Assembly (NCBI GenBank): GCA_015680685.1 | Contig: MNCI01007684.1 | Location: forward strand, 503,459-567,458 | Reading direction: 5' to 3' | Length of the DNA stretch: 64,000 bases | Source of the DNA: Gnetum montanum | Lineage: Eukaryota > Streptophyta > Gnetopsida > Gnetales > Gnetaceae | Shown: in pieces, positions 36,512 through 48,132 of the stretch | Numbering within the stretch: the stretch's first letter is position 1 | How the letters are laid out: each line of letters begins with the position of its first letter | Position numbers and translations under genes: made by a program | Notes under the pieces: generated by a model | Databases searched by the model: none | What the model saw: the letters and a program-made list of their open reading frames with translations, nothing else | Told to the model about the DNA's origin: nothing

Positions 36512-37455
36512 TGATGAGAGCAGTTACTCTAGCGATTACTCTAGTAGTTATTCTAATTATTAGAGCAGTTACTCTAGTGGTTTATTCTAATTATTAGAGT
36601 CTTTACTCTAGCAGTTTATTCTAATAATTAGAGTCGTTACTCTAGTGGTTTTTCCTAATTATTAGAGTGGTTACTCTAATTATTAGAGTAGTTGCTCCCA
36701 AACCTATAAATATAGTGTCTAGGTGCATAATTAGAAGGAAGTCTTTTAGCAATCAAGTAGTGAAACTCTTGTAGTCTATTTGAAAGTTAGAGTATTTTCC
36801 AAGTGCCTGCAATAGGAGGTCAAAGTGTGGATGGATATTTATTTGAGCATTGTGTACCTAAGCACACCTTGTTTATGGCAATGAAGATGAGCTCTTTGAT
36901 TCATCCTTGCAACACTTGAGATTTGTTTTCTTGCACATTTCTTTTATTTTATTTTCTTATACATTTATTTTATTTTATGAACTTTACATTTATTTTATTA
37001 GCATAGCAATTCATTTTGATCAATTAAGAAAATCATTAAATTACACAATACGATCACTTTGAGCATGCGTGTAACACTTAGTTGCCCAGTAATGATTAGC
37101 GTTTTGTAATCCCAGTAGTGTTGCACTGGTTCAAGATGTGTACGGAAAGTGAGAATGGATACTGGTTAGGATTAGTTAAAGCCTATTTAATCAGTAGTTA
37201 ATTTAGATTAGTCACTTAGTTATATCCCTCTCCTCCCTTATTAGTATAAGGACATAAAAACATAAAAATCATATGCCTCAAACTTACTTAACCATACAAT
37301 TGTGACATACAAGTAAGTTTGGGAAGATAATGATCAACCAACTCATCCTTGTTCCATGAGGCCGCATAAGTACTTAGTCCTTGAAATTCTACAAGATCGT
37401 GTGTGAAATGCTCATATTCGTATGGTTGAGTGTAGGGGTACCTCGTTGCTCATCA
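36512..37455 (+). repeat. 5' LTR of element D
   Basis: 944 bp, TGATGAGAGC...TTGCTCATCA. It has a U3 tandem repeat, TATA box CCTATAAATATAG (36703-36715), a T-rich R region with TTTTATTTTA runs (36940-37010), and a U5 end matching the other LTRs. Confidence 0.95.
36516..36695 (+). repeat. U3 tandem repeat with near-palindromic core (5' LTR of D)
   Basis: Five to six units of about 31 bp built from GTTACTCTAG and TCTAATTATTAGAG. The core TCTAATTATTAGA is almost its own reverse complement. The last unit ends just before the TATA box. Position and repetition suggest transcription-factor sites in U3. The AATTATTA core resembles homeodomain sites, but that is inference. Confidence 0.75.
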
Positions 37456-37456
37456 T

Positions 37457-37473
37457 TGGTGCCGTTGTTGGGG
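37457..37473 (+). other. Primer binding site of element D (tRNA-Asp)
   Basis: TGGTGCCGTTGTTGGGG, one base after the LTR end, is the complement of the plant tRNA-Asp 3' end (TGGCGCCGTTGCCGGGG) with C-to-T changes at three positions. This tRNA is characteristic of Athila-type elements. Confidence 0.85.
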
Positions 37474-37592
37474 ACTTAGTTATCTATCTGCTAATTAGAA
37501 CATAGGAAATTATTCACATCATTGGAATGAACCCTTAGGGTTGATTGAGAAAATAATAATAAAAAAATACATTGCACATAGAATAGAGAAGT

Positions 37593-39460
37593 ATGTCTCC
37601 TTCTTTGTACAAAAACGCCTCATAGCCTAAGTCTAAAACAGGAAACAATCTGCGGCATAATACACATGACATTAATCTGCCAGTCCCTCAACAAGTTTGA
37701 GTGGTATATATTCATCCTAATAAGTATATACCAAACTTCACCTTTATCCTCCATTAAGACAAACAACTACATTGGTGACACTTGGAAGGTAACATAGTGT
37801 TACCTCCCAATCGTTCAATCTCAAGCATGTTTCTTTGTGCTCTCACACGAATTGGCATGCCGCACTTACACACAGAATACATTATGCAAGACCATGACTT
37901 GAGAGAATACCATCTCACAGAGGCACAACTTCAAAGGGACTTGCAACAAGAGAGACATCATAAGTATTTGAAGGGTAAGTGGTCCTAGGATGCCCCACAT
38001 GTCTTAAGCGAAAATGAGGGTGGGGAACCTGCCTCAGGAAGTTGCCCACACAATGATGTTCCTCATTTTGACTTTGGACAAGGGGTTGTGTATCAGAACA
38101 TTCATTCCACTATTCATAACCCAAGTTCTGATACGCATGGACACAAAGGATCAAAAAAAATGACACGAACTCATGATAAAGATGGACATTCTGATCACAA
38201 TCGTGATCAGGGTTGAGACCATAGAAGAGAAGGTAGTAGACACCATCATGGTGATAGTTCTCCTTCTTCTTCACCTTCATCATCTCCTTCCCCTTCTCCT
38301 TAAATATTTGGATGTGATCATAAAGAAAAAGACCATGGGGATAAAGGTAGGCAAAGTGGAAGTCATAGATGAAACAACCAGGAAAGGGGACGAGGGCACT
38401 CTAGAGAGTCACAACATAGAAGAAGGGAGAGTAGGGAACAACATAGGAATCATAGATGCCATGAACAAGACAATTATGATGAACCCATAAAGTATATTAG
38501 ACATAACTGAGGTTGTTAGAATTCCAACAAGGCATCAAAAAGATAGTAGGATCAAGAGATTAGATATGAACAACATCCCATGATTTAAAGGGGGATACAA
38601 TGTTAATCCTTAGAATCATTTACAAGAATTCCATGATGTGTGTGTCTTATAGAACATAGGGAAAAAATGGAAAATACTTAAGTTGTTCCCATATACATTT
38701 GTTAAAGAAGAAGAAAACTGGTACCAGTCTTTAGAACTAGAATCCATTCTTAGGTGGAGTACTATGTTAGAACTATTTAATGACAAGTACCAAACATACT
38801 CTCGAGTGTCTAACTTGCAAAAGTAAATCCAAGGCTAGAAACAAGGAGGACATGAATCCTTGGATGCTATCATGGGTCGATACTATGCATTGTTACATCA
38901 TTGTCCTAGCCATGATTATTTGCAAGGGGATCAACTACACCATCTCATGGATGGGCTTAGGCATGAAACAAGAAGAACTCTTGGGACTTATGCCCAAGGG
39001 ACACTATCCGAGCTTAGGTTCCATCAAATTCAAAGACTATTGGAGCAAGTTCCTAAGAAATAAGGTGAGCTACAGAAGGGAGAAAGTGTGGAAGAGTATA
39101 ACTAAAATCCTTCCTTTTGAAAGAGGGAAGTAAGATTTTGTGAGGATGAAGAAGAGTCACCACTCAAAGAGATGATGAATAAGAAAAATTTTCCTATCCA
39201 AAAGATGACATCAGAAGTTTCAACAAAGGTAGAAAAAATGTGGGATTCCCTAGATAATAGATTTTAAACAATTCTTAAAATAGTAGAGGAGTCTAAAGAG
39301 CAAGGTAGTGAGAAAAGAAAAAGAAAGAGGCTGAACATGCATGTAGCAAGGGTAAGGGAAAAGTTGCTATCATTGAAGAGGTTGTGGATTTAGAAACAAA
39401 CAATGATAGTGAATGTGAGATATGTCAATATGACCATCCGAAAGGATGTTGTCCTGTAAT
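37593..39460 (+). pseudogene. gag (element D)
   Basis: The ATG at 37593 opens MSPSLYKNAS in the same frame as the long stretch 37782-37988 (GNIVLPPNRSISSMFLCA...), interrupted by in-frame stops. A His/Ser/Pro-rich disordered part (38210-38300) follows. The capsid-like part has L-D-M-N-N-I-P (38560), L-K-L-F-P-Y-T-F-V-K (38671) and W-Y-Q-S-L (38718), as in Retrotrans_gag, and continues in 38860-39063 (YYALLHHCPSHDYLQG). The C-terminal knuckle C-E-I-C-x3-H-x3-C (39414-39449) is complete. Gag would form the particle that packages element RNA. Confidence 0.75.
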
Positions 39461-40189
39461 CTCACATTTGCAGGAGCCTAGGGTGTATGCACTTAATCCA
39501 CAATTAAACAAAAGCCAAACACCCTGAAGGTTACCTTATCCTCAAGGTAACCCAAGGTGGTTCCACCAACCCTTAACATATTATCCTAGTGGAACTCCAC
39601 CACAACTGATTAAGCAATATCAATAGTGGTAGCACCCACAATCATGAGGAATGCCACCACTAAGGAAATAGTATCCTTACTGGTAACCTGACTTGTGTGG
39701 ATATTATATGTAGTAGCCAATCTCCCCACGTGACTCTATTGATCATGTTACTTTTGAACCTCACTACCAAGCCCACGAGCATTATGGGACTCTCTCTTCT
39801 AGAGGTGATATTCTGCAAGCATATAATCCTTCTCATCTAGCCGCATCTCTTCCACCAATAGGTCCACTACCACCTTCTCCCATGATGCAAGGTAAAATCC
39901 CTACCTAGCTACAACAACATAATGCCATGAGGGCTGTTAACTCTTAACCTATTGTTGGTTCCAAAAACCACATGAAAAAAGGCCTTTCTTTAGAACCAAT
40001 AGTCTAACGAAGTCCTTGCAATCACAAGCAGTTGATTCCTTAGATACCTCAATATCAATCAAAACTTTGAAGCCCCCTTCAACCCAATCACCACACTCAA
40101 TGCATACGGTCATGCTAACACATGTTGTCACTGATTGGATCAAAGCTAGCCACCTTCCTAAGAAATTCTATAATCCTAGGATTCCTATG

Positions 40190-40660
40190 ATATACTTACA
40201 AATTGCTAAAAATGCACCATGAAAGGCTCTTTTGGATTTAGGTTTCAATGTCAACTTAATTTCTCAAGAAATGTACAAGGCCTGGAACTTGCCTCCATTA
40301 AAAAAGAGCAACATCCATCTAGAGTTGGCCAACTAGTCCATCACTATCCCATTGGGATTGGTGGAAGACATTATTACCACTCTTTGTGGGTGGTTGTACC
40401 CAATTGACTTCCTAGTGATTTAGGTAAATAATGGTAAGGGGGACTTCCCAATTATGATGGGAAGAGCATGGCTAAGCACCATGAACACATGCCTAGGAAT
40501 CTATGATCTTTCCCTAGAAATATCAAAGGAAAATACATTAGGAAAGATCAATAAGAAGAAAATTTTATGCATTGCATATAATGACATAGGGTGTAATTGT
40601 GTGCAGAGGTCATGGTTTGTGAAAAGTTTAGCATTGCCTACATGCAATCAGTGTGCATAA
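40190..40660 (+). pseudogene. Aspartic protease (element D)
   Basis: A-L-L-D-L-G-F-N-V-N-L-I (about 40225) is the catalytic region. S-N-I-H-L-E-L-A-N, P-L-G-L-V-E-D-I and D-F-L-V-I follow. The open frame 40454-40660 carries MMGRAWLSTMNTCLGIYDLS, typical of the C-terminal part of Athila/Tat proteases. A TAG after L-A-N (40333) and another near 40420 break the frame. Confidence 0.75.
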
Positions 40661-40699
40661 GTGATTAACATACAAAGATGCTTGTATGCAGTAGCCACA

Positions 40700-41970
40700 C
40701 AATAGGAAGACACCTAGTGGCTGATAGCTGATCAAGAAAGTAGTTCACTCATATGCATGGAACCAAGTGAGAGTTTGACTTATGCTTGTATCAATAGCAT
40801 AGACACATTAGAGCAAGCCCATCGCAAAATTCCAGGCCTTAACCTTGAAAATATCAACTAGGGGAAGTTGGAAATCCTTGAGAAATCTAAACAGGAGCCC
40901 CTTGAGATAAGACCATTGTCCACTAGTATGGAATACATGTTCCTTAAAAATGGAAAACTAGTAATTATCAATGCTAAGCTTGCTCGTCAATAGAAAGAAG
41001 AACTACTGAAGGTAATAAATAAATGGTTGGAAGCCTTTGCTTGGTCATATCATAAATTAACTTGAATAGATCCTAGGATATGCCAACATAGAATTTACAC
41101 TGACCCCTCCATGAAGCCTCAAAGACATCCACAGAGGTGATTGAACCCTAAGATGAAGCAAGTAGTTAAAGAAGAAATTGAACAGTTTCTCAAGGTTAGT
41201 TTCATATACCCCATTGCTTATAGTGAATGGGTTAGCCCCTTAGTTATTGTGCCTAAAAAGGAAGGCAAATGGAGGGTGTACATAGATTTTAGGCTACTGA
41301 ATATGGAAACATTCAAAGATCACTTTCCATTGTCATTTGTTGACCAAGTCTTAGACACCATTGCAAGGCATTGTTACTATAGTTTTCTAGATGGATATAG
41401 TGGATATAATCAAATATAAATAGCCCTAGAAGACCAAGCCAAGACTACGTTCACCAGTTCTTGGGGAACATTTGCATACAAATAGATGTCTTTTGGCTTC
41501 TACAATGCCCCTACAACATTTCAATGACTAGTTCTAAATAAATTCCAGTAGTAGATAGGGAATGGCATGGAGGTATTTATGGATGACTTCTCCACTTATG
41601 GAAAAAACTTTGATCAAGCCTTGGACCAGTTGGAGAAAGTGTTAAAAAGATGTGTAGAAACCAATTTGAGGCTCAAATGGTAAAAAATCCATTTGATGGT
41701 CTAAGAAGATGTAGTACCAAGGCAAAAAATCTCACACATAGGGATAGAGGTAGACCCTGAGAAAATCAAAATTATCCAAAGAATTACGCATCAACCAAAA
41801 ATTATGAAAGATATTCAATCATTCCTTGGACACACTGGCTACTATAGGAGATTTATTAAGAAATTTTTAAAGGTTTCCAAACCATTGGTGGAATTAACAA
41901 AAAAGGACATACCTTTCGAGTGGACAAAGGAATGTGAATTAGCTTTCCAAACTCTAAAAAAAAGCTAGTA
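40700..41970 (+). pseudogene. Linker and reverse transcriptase (element D)
   Basis: The linker of 40740-41000 resembles 30737-30928 of C. RT is open over 41141-41419 (VVKEEIEQFLKVSFIYPIAYSEWVSP in part; KDHFPLSFVDQVLDTIA; FLDGYSGYNQI). The catalytic box FMDD is at 41576-41587 in the same frame. Breaks include TGA for Trp at 41140, TAA after N-Q-I (41417) and TAG after A-Y-K (41484). The connection domain S-F-L-G-H-T-G-Y-Y-R-R-F-I is at 41818-41856. Confidence 0.85.
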
Positions 41971-41989
41971 GAAACACCCATTCTACAAG

Positions 41990-42360
41990 CTCTTGATTGG
42001 TCCAAACCATTTCATATCATGACTGATGCATCCAACTATGCTTTATAAGCCATACTTACATAGGTAGATAACCAGAAGCATCCTTATTACATCCATTGTG
42101 CAAGTAGAAGTATCGCTGGTGCACAAATTAACTACACTACCATAGAGAAAAAATTAATGGTTGTAGTGTTTGCACTAGAAAAGCTTAGACACTACGTATT
42201 GGGATATAAAGTATATTTACATACAAATCATAGTGCAATCTGGTTCCTCATGAATAAGCCAATAGTAATCCATGGCTTGTAATCTTACAAGAGTTCGAGT
42301 TAATGATGATTGATCATAAGGGAACCGAGAATGTAGTTGCTGATCATTTATCTTGGTTGC
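41990..42360 (+). pseudogene. RNase H (element D)
   Basis: K-P-F-H-I-M-T-D-A-S-N-Y-A-L at 42006-42045 has the first catalytic Asp. Y-Y-I-H-C-A-S-R-S-I, N-Y-T-T-I-E-K-K-L-M-V-V-V-F and L-G-Y-K-V-Y-L-H-T-N-H-S-A-I-W follow. It ends with I-D-H-K-G-T-E-N-V-V-A-D-H-L-S (42311-42353), where the last Asp is conserved in the family. A TAA at 42045 and a frameshift near 42265 break it. Confidence 0.8.
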
Positions 42361-43810
42361 GATGGGATAACAAAGATGATAAGTATCCAATTTCTAATCA
42401 TTTCCCTGATGAATTCCTCTTTGCTGGTATAGTAAAAAATCAATTACCCATGGAGACAAACTGGTATAGTAGCATTCTTGCCTATCTCCTCACCCAAAAA
42501 ACACCACAAGAGTTAAACCTTAAGAAGAAACAACAGTTTCTTCATTGAGCCAAGTACTTTATGGAGATCAATGGGCAACTTTACAAAGTGTGTTTGGATG
42601 GCTTCGTTTGATGGTGTGTTCTCGATATAGATCAACTGTGAGTTCTACAAGATGCTCATGAAGGTTCCTGTGGGGGTCATTACACTGGAAGATGAATGGC
42701 CATCAAGATCCTACTTGTAGAATATTATTGGCCTACATTATTTCGGGATTCCCATCATTTTGTTCAATTTTGTGAGTGTTGTCAACATGATGGGGGAATG
42801 ACTACTAGAATGGAGGGTTCGTAACAATAGATCCAACTGTTAGAACCCTTCAACATTTGGGAAATTGACTTTATGGGGTCAATTATACCAATGTCTAATA
42901 GAAAAGCTTATATCATTGTTGATGTTGATTATCTAACAAAATGGGCTAAAGTAGCTACTGTTAAAGATTGTACATCATCTACAGTTGCACAATTTGTGCA
43001 ACAATAAATCATAAATAGAATTGGTATGCTACATGCACTTATTTCAGACAATGGTACATACTTCACAAGTGCAACTTTTCGAAAATTAATGCAATGCTTA
43101 GGGGTTGAGCATAAATTGACTACACCATACCACCCCCAAGAAAATGATCATGTAGAAGTCACCAACAAGGAGATTACGAAGATATTGACAAGAAACATTA
43201 GTAAGTTTAGGCAAGAATAAAGCACTAAACTGAACGATGCTCTTTGGGCATGCCACTCCACATGGAAACTCCCTATAGGCTACTCTCCCTATGAGTTAGT
43301 GTACGGTAAATTACCAATGCTTCCCATTCAAACTAAGCTCCATACACTATCCACGGCATGTGACCTCAACCTTGATCTTGATCTAGCACAAAAAAAATGG
43401 TTAGTAACCCTTAACTTGCTAGATGAAAATAAATTATCTGCACTATCATCTAACGAATTGCACAAGGCCTTCAATAAACAATGTTGTGACCTAAGAATTA
43501 GGAAAGTTAAATATCAGCCAGGAGATAAGGTTCTCTACTGGAATCCCACACATGTGCCACAACATACTAAATTTCAAACATTATGGGAAGGACCTTATAT
43601 TATTTATGCAACTTTTCCTTCAAGGGCCATGACAATATACAAACCTAAGAGCCTAGATAAGAAACTTTTGGTTAATGTGCAACAAACCAAACCTTTCGAA
43701 GAGCTTAGGACAGCTAGTACACATGCTACCTCTGTTGATGAACAACCTTGCTCACTAATTTGGATCTCCTCCTTCCAACTTAGTCATGGGGGAGATGTCC
43801 ACCTATGCTA
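42361..43810 (+). pseudogene. Integrase (element D)
   Basis: Linker, then zinc-binding H-E-G-S-C-G-G-H-Y (42660) and F-V-Q-F-C-E-C-C (42762). The catalytic core has Asp at 42867 (E-I-D-F-M-G), Asp at 43047 (S-D-N-G-T-Y-F) and Glu at 43155 (V-E-V-T-N-K-E), all in one frame with 35 residues between the last two: a complete D,D(35)E. The C-terminal module 43299-43811 is open for 170 codons and includes RKVKYQPGDKVLYWNP and LWEGPYIIYATFPSRAM. Stops at 42549, 42695 and 43007, among others, prevent a full protein. Confidence 0.85.
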
Positions 43811-43811
43811 A

Positions 43812-44370
43812 CCATTCTAGGCCCTTAATTATTTTTGAATTCTTTTTACATATTTTTTGTTTTACACATTCTTTCAACTTTTCTTATTTTTTTTTACACC
43901 ATTGTTCATGTTTTTACCATTTCTTTGTTTTCTTTATTTAATTTTATTCTTCAACTAATAAGTGCTCATGATGGTGGATTCAATTATATCATATTGATTA
44001 CTAATGTTTTGTTTTTACCTTTAAATTATGATGTTGATATTAAGGTATGGCTCTTTTAGTAAAATCGACAATGAGTCCATGTCGTCCACTCATTCATACA
44101 ACTCTATGGTCTCCTTTGGCTTGGAACTATACAATCCCCTTTTTCTAAGTAAATTTATTAATAAATTGGTGGCTGGGTGCTTTTCAAACCAAGGAAAGAT
44201 TCAAAGGATGAAAAGGGTGTGACTTCAAGGGGATTTGATGCATTTGTGTTAGTCATTCTCTTGGGTGCTTGGATGCTTATTTCTTGGGTTTTTTTGCCAT
44301 TCTAACATTGTTGAAAAATTAGGAAGCTGAGTGAATAAAAATAAGTCTTTGCATGGAGTGCTTCTCATGC

Positions 44371-44427
<57 letters not shown>

Positions 44428-45463
44428 AAGGAGAAAAGAGAGAATTCAATGGACACACCTTGGAAAAAAAATGCAAAAAACAAAATGCATGGGTCTTTGC
44501 ATGGTGTGGTTTCCATTCAGAAAAAAACAACATGGGAATTTAAAGCACACCCCTTAGACCAAATAAAAGGGCTACAAGCACTAGTTATGAAATTGAAAAG
44601 ACATGTTACCCATGCTTGAATGTTCCTTATAACTAAGGCCCTTTCTAACTTCCTGCTTCTCCATCTAACTCTCCTCAGGATGGTGGTCACTCTTTGTGAA
44701 GGCATTCTTATGGCTTTAAGAAGATAGATTGGCCAGGTGTATTGATGTAGGTCATTGAATGTGGTTGATTTGAGTCTAGATTTTGGATGAAGTTCTACTC
44801 AGTCATCTTAACCATGAAAAATATAAGGGACTTTACACAACCTTGTTCATGAGATTCCATTCCATTCTCTTCTCTCCATATTTCTTCCCATTTTCACCTA
44901 ATTACCAATTTTATCATTAGGTTGTGCTGGGTTGATGCATTATTTTTCTTTGGTGAATTCTTGTGGGTAAGTTTTTAACTCTTGCTTCCAAATGACATTC
45001 CTAGAGCCTACACACTCTTTGGTTTGTGGGTTTTTTAGGGCATAAAAGGCATGAGCCTACTTTGGGGAGGACCCACTGGCATTCCTTTTTGGTGCAATTG
45101 TTAAGTTATTTTCCTTAAACATTTCCTACAATCAATCATCTCTTATTTTTTCCCTATCCATGACATCCATTTTATTGGCGTTTCCATTGTTATTTTTTCC
45201 CATCTTTCTTGTTCTTCATATTTTTCCATCTTATAGCTATCGGAGGTTTGCTCTTAGTTGTGGGGGCCCTAGCACAAATTTTTCAATTTTTTCATTTTCC
45301 TAATTGCCTAACCCCTACACCTTTGGTAGTTGCCAGTGATAAATCTTCAAACCAATTTCTACCATAACCACAACTTAGCCAATGCACTTCATATCAAGGC
45401 AAGGTATTAACTGCATTATGGATTATCTATCATTGCTCATTTATGACTATGTTGTGTGTGTAG
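43812..45463 (+). other. Post-integrase spacer (element D)
   Basis: T-rich, noncoding. It contains the family markers GGGTGTGACTTCAAGGGGAT (44216) and TTTGGGGAGGACCCACTGGC (45061), plus a (GA)n run. The acceptor-like GTGTGTGTAG ends at 45463. Confidence 0.65.
44374..44424. repeat. (GA)n microsatellite
   Basis: About 25 GA units. The flanks TCTTTGCATGGAGTGCTTCTC (44346) and TCTTTGCATGGTGTGGTTTCC (44493) are two copies of the single TCTTTGCATGGTGTGG found in the spacer of C, so a local duplication accompanied the expansion. Confidence 0.95.
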
Positions 45464-45640
45464 ATGACGATCATACAAAAAATGGACTGGGCTTGGAGGA
45501 AGCAATCAGGATAGACCAAAACTAGAGCATTTACGAAAGGAGCAAGTCTGTTGGTATGGCTATGGATAAACAATGGAAGGCACAATCTTAGCATTGGCGG
45601 CAACACACTTCATTTTCTTTCTCTCTCTTTCTCTACAAGC
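45464..45640 (+). pseudogene. ORF3 stub (element D)
   Basis: ATG directly after GTGTGTGTAG, as in AB and X2. About 60 codons (MTIIQKMDWAWRKQSG...) remain before the sequence passes to unrelated and tail sequence. Most of ORF3 is deleted. Confidence 0.5.
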
Positions 45641-45840
45641 TACAAAATAAAGGCTTGGATTTCATTTATGTACAAGTGTTCACCACAATGGTTATGAACA
45701 CTAATGTTGTAATATGCTTATTGATTCGTTCACTGGGCACGTTGAGTTCATCATCCCATTCCAGCATCAGTTTTCAATTAGTAAATAATAACATACATTC
45801 CCAATATTTTGTAAGGAACTTGAGGATGAGTTTTCATTTA

Positions 45841-45852
45841 GTTGTGGGAGTA
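45841..45852 (+). other. Polypurine tract of element D
   Basis: GTTGTGGGAGTA directly before the 3' LTR. Equivalent tracts (ATGGGGGTA, ATGGGGGCA, ATGGAGTA) precede the other LTRs in the window. Confidence 0.7.
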
Positions 45853-46810
45853 TGATGAGAGCGGTTACTCTAGTAGTTATTCTAATTATTAGAGTAGTTA
45901 CTCTAGCGATTTATTCTAATTATTGGAGCAGTTACTCTAGCAATTTATTCTAATTATTAGAGTGGTTACTCTAGCAGTTTATTCTAATTATTAGAGTGGT
46001 TACTCTAGAAATTTATTCTAATTCTTAGAGTGGTTACTCTAATTATTAGAGTAGTTGCTCTCAAGCCTATAAATACAATGCCCAGGCGCACAATTAGAAG
46101 GAAGTCTTTTAGCATTCAAGTAGCGAAACTCTTGTAGTCTATTTGAAGGTTAGAGTATTTTCCAAGTGCCCACAATAGGAGGTTGAAGTGTGAATAGATC
46201 TTTATCTGAGCATTGTGTACCTAAGCACACCTTGTGTATGACAATAAAGACAAGCTCTTTGATTCATCCTTGCAGCACTTGAGATTTTTTTTCTTACACA
46301 TTTCTTTTATTTTATTTTCTTATGCATTTATTTTATTTTATTTTAGTGAGAAATTCATTTTGATCAATTAAGAAAATCATTAAATTACATAGTACGATCA
46401 CTTCCAGCATGCGTGTAACACTTGGTAACCTAGTAACGATTAGCGTTTGGTAATCCCAATAGTGTTGCGCTAGTTCAGGATGTGTACGACAAGTGAGAAC
46501 GGATACTAGTGTTAGGATTAGTTAAATCCTAGTTAATCAGTAGTTAAGTTAAATTAGTCACTTAGTTATCTCTCTCTCCTCCCTTATTAGTAGAAGGACA
46601 TAAAAACATAAAATCCATAAAAATCATATGCCTCAAACTTACTAGACCATACAATCATGACATACAAGTAAGTTTGGGAAGACAACAATCAACCAACCCG
46701 TCCTTGTTCCACAAAGGTGCATAAGCACTTAGTCCTTGGAATTCGACCAGATCGTGCGTGAAATGCTCGTATTCGTATGGTTGAGCGTAGGGGTACCTCG
46801 CCGCTCATCA
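45853..46810 (+). repeat. 3' LTR of element D
   Basis: 958 bp, TGATGAGAGCGG...CCGCTCATCA, colinear with the 5' LTR. The U3 repeat (45857-46050) has a similar unit count, and the TATA box CCTATAAATACAATG lies at 46066. Confidence 0.95.
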
Positions 46811-46815
46811 TATAT

Positions 46816-47140
46816 AAAAAGTGGGATAGGCTACTTATGTTAGGATAGTTAGTTATTAATTAGAAATCAAATTTGTTAAATTGGTTCATAAATTAAGTTT
46901 CAACTTGCTATTAATCATAGGTGAATAAAATAAAAAATAAAAAAAATCATGTGCCTCAATTACAGTTAATCATAGAAATAATCTCCACAAGTGTAGTTGG
47001 GAAGACAATGATCTTCATGATTAGATTACATGTCCTAGAACCAGTGTACTTAGGAACTTAAGGTTTGCAGAACTTGAATGGATCACACTTGAACACTTGT
47101 GATTCATATGATTGAGTGTAGGGGTACTTGTTGCTCATCA
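46816..47140 (+). repeat. 3' LTR of element C, second part
   Basis: After the TATAT copy at 46811-46815 the sequence continues AAAAAGTGGGATAGGCTACTTATG, matching 27043 onward in the 5' LTR of C, and ends TTGCTCATCA at 47140. Confidence 0.9.
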
Positions 47141-48132
47141 AACTACATCATTTGTAGCATCACAACTCAAGATAAGAAACCAATTATGATGCATTTCTAT
47201 GTAAAAACCTTTGTGATGATTAAAAAGCTCATGTTAGAGTTATTTATTTAAAGTAGCATGTCTTACAATTCACTTTCAATGCTACAACATTGACAATAGT
47301 TGATCCATTTTTGCTTGATTTTTTAAGCTCTTCATGTAAAAATTTATATTTTAAACCAATTTTTTCCCCATTTTTCTTATAAATTATATAAAATTCTTCA
47401 CAAAATTACAATATGTTATGAGGTCCAAACCTGTTGATTGAGTTTATTGTGGCTACACTACAACCTTGTAATAGACATAAAGGTATAACCGCTACTATCT
47501 ACCTGAAGCCTTCATATATGTTGTAGCATTCATATTACATTGTCATTTTTGAAGAACTCAAATTCATCAAATAATTTTTATTTTTTGTTTGTTTGGACAT
47601 CTTGAATTTACTCATAACTATGCTCCACCAAGTTCAATCCTAAACATCATATCCTACATTCAACATGGAGAGAGGGTATGTAAAACCAATGCTTAAGAAT
47701 AGTATTATGAAATTGAAATTGAAAGGATTTTATTGCATTCACTAAGATTGAGACTTTTGGATAAGGAACAAAAAAAAAATAGAAGCTTAAGAAAATGATT
47801 ATGGGGGTGTTGGAAGTCAAAATAATTGAAACATAACTACACCCTAAGATTTATAAAAGTTTATAACTTAGTGCTACCTCATAGAATAGAATGTATGACT
47901 GGGTTGCCATTGTTTAAGAAAATGATTACGAATCTATTAGGATCTCTATTATGTAATTTTATTAGTTAAAAAAAACATGTTAGTATCTTAAAACTAAGGT
48001 ACACATGCCCTAATTAGTATCTCCATCCATTATATTTATATTTTAAACCTTTATACTTCTAAACTATATTCATATTAATAATGAATTATCCTTCAATACT
48101 TCACCTATCTCAAAGGTACTAAGATGATGAAA
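47141..48132. other. AT-rich low-copy sequence between element C and block Q
   Basis: No gene seen. 47440-47800 is a diverged relative of 17880-18180 (both contain AACTCAAATTCA-like, TTGTTTGGA and GAAAGGATTTT... text in order). 47971-48132 is closely matched by 63451-63594. Confidence 0.5.

Larger units (their letters stand above)
36512..46810 (+). mobile_element. Element D, complete Athila-like retrotransposon nested in C
   Basis: 10,299 bp with LTRs of 944 and 958 bp and an exact 5-bp target duplication TATAT (36507-36511, 46811-46815). Contents in order: PBS, gag, protease, RT, RNase H, integrase, spacer, ORF3 stub, polypurine tract. It is the best preserved copy: the RT F-M-D-D and integrase D,D(35)E are intact, though stops occur in every gene. 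In a 117-bp LTR stretch that I compared by eye (from the TATA box) there are 11 differences, 10 of them transitions. Confidence 0.95.
26505..47140 (+). mobile_element. Element C, Athila-like, split by nested element D
   Basis: Complete relic with both LTRs, PBS, gag, protease, RT, RNase H, integrase, spacer and an ORF3 stub. The flanks AGCTA (26500-26504) and AACTA (47141-47145) are a 5-bp target duplication with one G-to-A change. Element D and one copy of its TATAT duplication interrupt the 3' LTR. Without them C is about 10.3 kb long. It must be older than D. Confidence 0.9.

Noticed and set aside
44319-44619. Open frames of 62-94 codons on both strands with Arg-Glu or Ser-Leu runs
   Set aside because: They are produced by the (GA)n microsatellite, which is open in all frames, and not by coding sequence.
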